DNA of 23,120 nt, taken from assembly GCA_046537875.1 (NCBI GenBank), contig JBKHJZ010000037.1:1-23120 (forward strand), given 5' to 3'. The notes below the pieces were generated by a model, which was given only the letters and a program-made list of their open reading frames with translations, was not told the origin of the DNA and made no database searches. Positions 21,274 to 23,120 of this stretch are shown here, in pieces; position 1 is the first letter of the stretch; the number at the start of each line of letters is the position of its first letter. Origin of the DNA: JBKHJZ01 sp046537875 (GTDB taxonomy: Bacteria; Actinomycetota; Acidimicrobiia; Acidimicrobiales; VFJN01). Position numbers and translations under genes: made by a program.

Positions 21274-21845
21274 GCGACGCGGTCGGCACCGCGCGGGGCC
21301 ACGTGCTCGCGGCCCTTCCGGGCGACCGCGAGCACGAGCGTCACCGCCGGCGGATCCTCGAGCTGATCGACGGGCATCCCGACGTGCTCGACCGGAGCTG
21401 CCAACCCGGTCACCTCACCGGCTCGGCGATGGTGGTGGACCCCGCCCGCCGCCGGTTCGTGCTGATGCTGCACGCCAAGCTCCGCATGTGGCTGCAGCCG
21501 GGTGGCCACGCCGACGGCGACGGCGAGCTGCCGCAGGTGGCGCGGCGCGAGGCCTCGGAGGAGACGGGCCTCGACGGCCTCGCGGTGGTGACCCCGGCGA
21601 TCGACCTCGACGTGCACATGGTTGGGCCTCCGCACGGCCCGCACCTGCACCTCGACGTCCGCTACCTGGTGGTGGCCCCGCCGGGCGCAGAGCTGCGTCC
21701 CAACCACGAGGCGCTCGACATGCGGTGGGCGACGATCGACGAGCTCGGCGGCTACGGCGTGGACGCCGCCACCGTGCGGCTCGCTTATCGGGCGCTCGCA
21801 AGGGTCGACGACCTGGCCGCCCGGGGCGCCCTGCCGCGGGTGTGA
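21270..21845 (+). CDS. Nudix hydrolase
   Basis: Nudix enzymes cleave nucleoside diphosphates linked to another moiety; the substrate cannot be read here. The box lies in LQPGGHADGDGELPQVARREASEETGL: the REASEETGL half is perfect, while the first conserved glutamate is shifted by one position. This variant is common in the LQPGGH-type actinobacterial subgroup. The mixed strand GSAMVVDPARRRFVLMLHAKLRMW precedes the box. About 50 residues of helical N-terminal sequence come first. GTG 21270 (191 residues) was preferred; GTG 21234 would add an Arg-rich stretch and overlaps the possible -10. Neither has a good ribosome site. Confidence 0.82.
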   Translation: MSDAVGTARGHVLAALPGDREHERHRRRILELIDGHPDVLDRSCQPGHLTGSAMVVDPARRRFVLMLHAKLRMWLQPGGHADGDGELPQVARREASEETGLDGLAVVTPAIDLDVHMVGPPHGPHLHLDVRYLVVAPPGAELRPNHEALDMRWATIDELGGYGVDAATVRLAYRALARVDDLAARGALPRV

Positions 21846-21871
21846 CCTGCGCCGTCCACGTACCGGCCGGT

Positions 21872-21897
21872 CCGTCGGGGAGCTCCGGCCCCGGCGG
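21872..21897. terminator. Strong hairpin between convergent Nudix and gmd genes
   Basis: CCGTCGGGG (21872-21880) pairs with CCCCGGCGG (21889-21897), including one T-G pair, around an 8-base loop. It occupies the 73-base gap between convergent genes, where a two-way terminator is expected. No T-run is present on either side. A 10-bp palindrome ACCGGCCGGT lies just before it at 21862-21871. Confidence 0.45.
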
Positions 21898-21918
21898 CGA
21901 TGCGCAGCTGCTGCGGGC

Positions 21919-22890
21919 TCATCCGCCGCGAAGGCGCGCGATGTCGGCGTCCACCATGGTGCACACCAGGTCCTCGAACCCGGTGCGCGGCGTCCACCGG
22001 AGGGCCGCGATGGCCCGGGAGGCGTCGCCGACCAGCAGGTCGACCTCGGCCGGCCGGTGGAACCGCTCGTCGGTGACCACGTGCTGCCGCCAGTCGAGGC
22101 CGACGTGGCCGAACGCCACCTCGCACAGCTCCCGTATCGAGTGCGTCTCGCCGCTGGCGACCACGAAGTCGCCCGGCTCGTCGAGCTGGAGCATCCGCCA
22201 GATGGCCTCGACGTAGTCGGGGGCGCTGCCCCAGTCCCGCCGGGCGTCCAGGTTGCCCAGCCGCAGCTCGCCGGCGAGGCCGAGCCTGATGCGGGCGACG
22301 CCGTCGCTGACCTTCCGCTCGACGAACTCGAGGCCGCGCCGCGGCGACCCGTGGTTGAACAGGATGCCCGACATCGCGAAGAGGTCGTAGCTCTCCCGGT
22401 AGTTGACGGTGATCCAGTGGGCGAACACCTTGGCGACGCCGTAGGGGGAACGGGGATGGAAGGGCGTCGTCTCCGTCTGGGGCACCTCACGCACCTTGCC
22501 GAACATCTCCGACGAGCTCGCCTGGTAGAAGCGGATGTCCGGGTCGATCTGCCGGATCGCCTCGAGCATCCGCAGGGCGCCGAGCGCGGTCACCTCGCCG
22601 GTGAGCACGGGCTGCGAGAAGCTGGTCACCACGAAGCTCTGGGCCGCCAGGTTGTAGACCTCGGTGGGCCGGTGCTCGGCGACGATGGCGTTGAGGGAGC
22701 CCTGGTCGAGCAGGTCGCCGGGGACCAGCGTCAGGCGGTCCTGGAGGTGTGCGATGCGCTCGAAGCTCACGGTCGAGCTGCGGCGGACGATGCCCACCAC
22801 CTCGTACCCCTTCTCCAGCAGCAGCTCGGCGAGGTAGGAGCCGTCCTGGCCGGTGATGCCGGTGACGAGCGCCCGTCGGATCGGTGCCAT
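21919..22890 (-). CDS. gmd: GDP-mannose 4,6-dehydratase
   Basis: GMD is a short-chain dehydrogenase-type enzyme turning GDP-mannose into GDP-4-keto-6-deoxymannose, precursor of GDP-fucose, GDP-rhamnose or GDP-perosamine. It shows the NADP motif GITGQDGSYLAE (11-22), RRSST (36-40), SSSEMFG (125-131, with catalytic Ser/Glu) and Tyr150/Lys154 in SPYGVAK. RDWGSAPDYVEAIWRMLQ and RPAEVDLLVGDASRA are typical of GMD rather than other dehydratases. Length is 323 residues. The ATG at 22890 has AAGGGAC upstream; a longer frame to 22965 adds unrelated residues. The partner epimerase/reductase is not in the window. Confidence 0.95.
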   Translation of the reverse strand: MAPIRRALVTGITGQDGSYLAELLLEKGYEVVGIVRRSSTVSFERIAHLQDRLTLVPGDLLDQGSLNAIVAEHRPTEVYNLAAQSFVVTSFSQPVLTGEVTALGALRMLEAIRQIDPDIRFYQASSSEMFGKVREVPQTETTPFHPRSPYGVAKVFAHWITVNYRESYDLFAMSGILFNHGSPRRGLEFVERKVSDGVARIRLGLAGELRLGNLDARRDWGSAPDYVEAIWRMLQLDEPGDFVVASGETHSIRELCEVAFGHVGLDWRQHVVTDERFHRPAEVDLLVGDASRAIAALRWTPRTGFEDLVCTMVDADIARLRGG

Positions 22891-23120
22891 GGCGTCCCTT
22901 GTACCGGCGGCCGGGCGACATGTCTGCTCAGAGCGTGCGCGGATGGGAACCTCAGCTTGGCTCAAGGTGGTCAGTGCTGCTCAGCGGCCTCGCTGTCGGG
23001 CCGTGGCTCACGGTGCAAATTCCGTACGGTTCAGCGTCCACATCCGTCCCATTCGCTCGGCCTCCAAGCCACTGAGCATCTCGACGGAATCGTTCGGACG
23101 CCGGGTCGCGAAGCTCCGCG
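22891..23120. other. Intergenic region upstream of gmd
   Basis: No convincing gene is seen in these 230 bases, which should contain the gmd promoter on the minus strand. I could not identify a clear -10/-35 pair. Small features are CCGTACGG (23022-23029), an ATTCCGT/ACGGAAT inverted pair (23019-23025 and 23084-23090) and several GCTCA words. Base composition is slightly less GC-rich than the neighbouring genes. Confidence 0.5.

Noticed and set aside
19041..22490. 1149-codon open frame on the minus strand
   Set aside because: It runs antisense to argH, the glycosylase, the Nudix gene and gmd sequence and is low-complexity; long antisense frames are expected in GC-rich DNA.
22884..23075. 63-codon plus-strand frame upstream of gmd
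   Set aside because: No ribosome site, no recognisable family, and it starts over the gmd start codon.
1..23120. Mobile element, prophage, CRISPR array or defence island
   Set aside because: No transposase, integrase, regularly spaced repeats or defence-type domains; gene content is core metabolism with uniform composition.

Overview
The window is a GC-rich (roughly 70%) bacterial chromosome segment, most likely actinobacterial. The gene set and order resemble the Acidimicrobiia / high-GC Gram-positive pattern: a DUF1844-type gene facing infC-rpmI-rplT, a SpoU methyltransferase and pheST followed by an arg cluster with argR inside it, and ribH next to hisG. Genus assignment is not possible from sequence reading alone. 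It is mostly housekeeping biosynthesis and translation; I see no transposase, phage, CRISPR, rRNA or tRNA gene.

Layout: (1) 115-648, a MogA/MoaB-type molybdopterin gene. (2) 781-4158, riboflavin genes ribD-ribE-ribBA-ribH, covering GTP and ribulose 5-phosphate to riboflavin except the pyrimidine phosphatase. (3) 4214-5318, hisG and a small degenerate cold-shock-like protein. (4) 5341-5916 on the minus strand, a DUF1844-like protein, divergent from (5) 5944-11918, infC-rpmI-rplT, a SpoU-family RNA methyltransferase, pheS and pheT. (6) 11970-20540, an arginine operon argC-J-B-D-F-R-G-H, nearly every junction being a 4-base stop/start overlap, followed by a 3-methyladenine DNA glycosylase. (7) 21270-21845, a Nudix hydrolase. 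(8) 21919-22890 on the minus strand, GDP-mannose 4,6-dehydratase, probably the edge of a sugar-nucleotide or polysaccharide locus outside the window.

The main interest lies in the control regions. The ribD promoter carries a perfect palindrome of the form TNNAACNNGTTNNA (756-769), the motif known for KstR-family steroid/lipid regulators, which suggests flavin supply may be tied to flavin-hungry lipid catabolism. infC appears to start with the rare codon AUA (6240), overlapped by the stop codon of a six-codon leader ORF and preceded by a roughly 260-base structured leader. The argC promoter holds an ARG-box-shaped palindrome (11936-11949) and argR lies in the same operon, so feedback repression is readable directly. 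Two long perfect palindromes (26 bp at 7641-7666, 24 bp at 14231-14254) sit at the 5' ends of internal operon genes. Several promoters place a -10 hexamer 6-8 bases before a GTG start, suggesting leaderless mRNAs.

No wholly new gene system is evident. The novel signals are regulatory and all need experimental or comparative confirmation.
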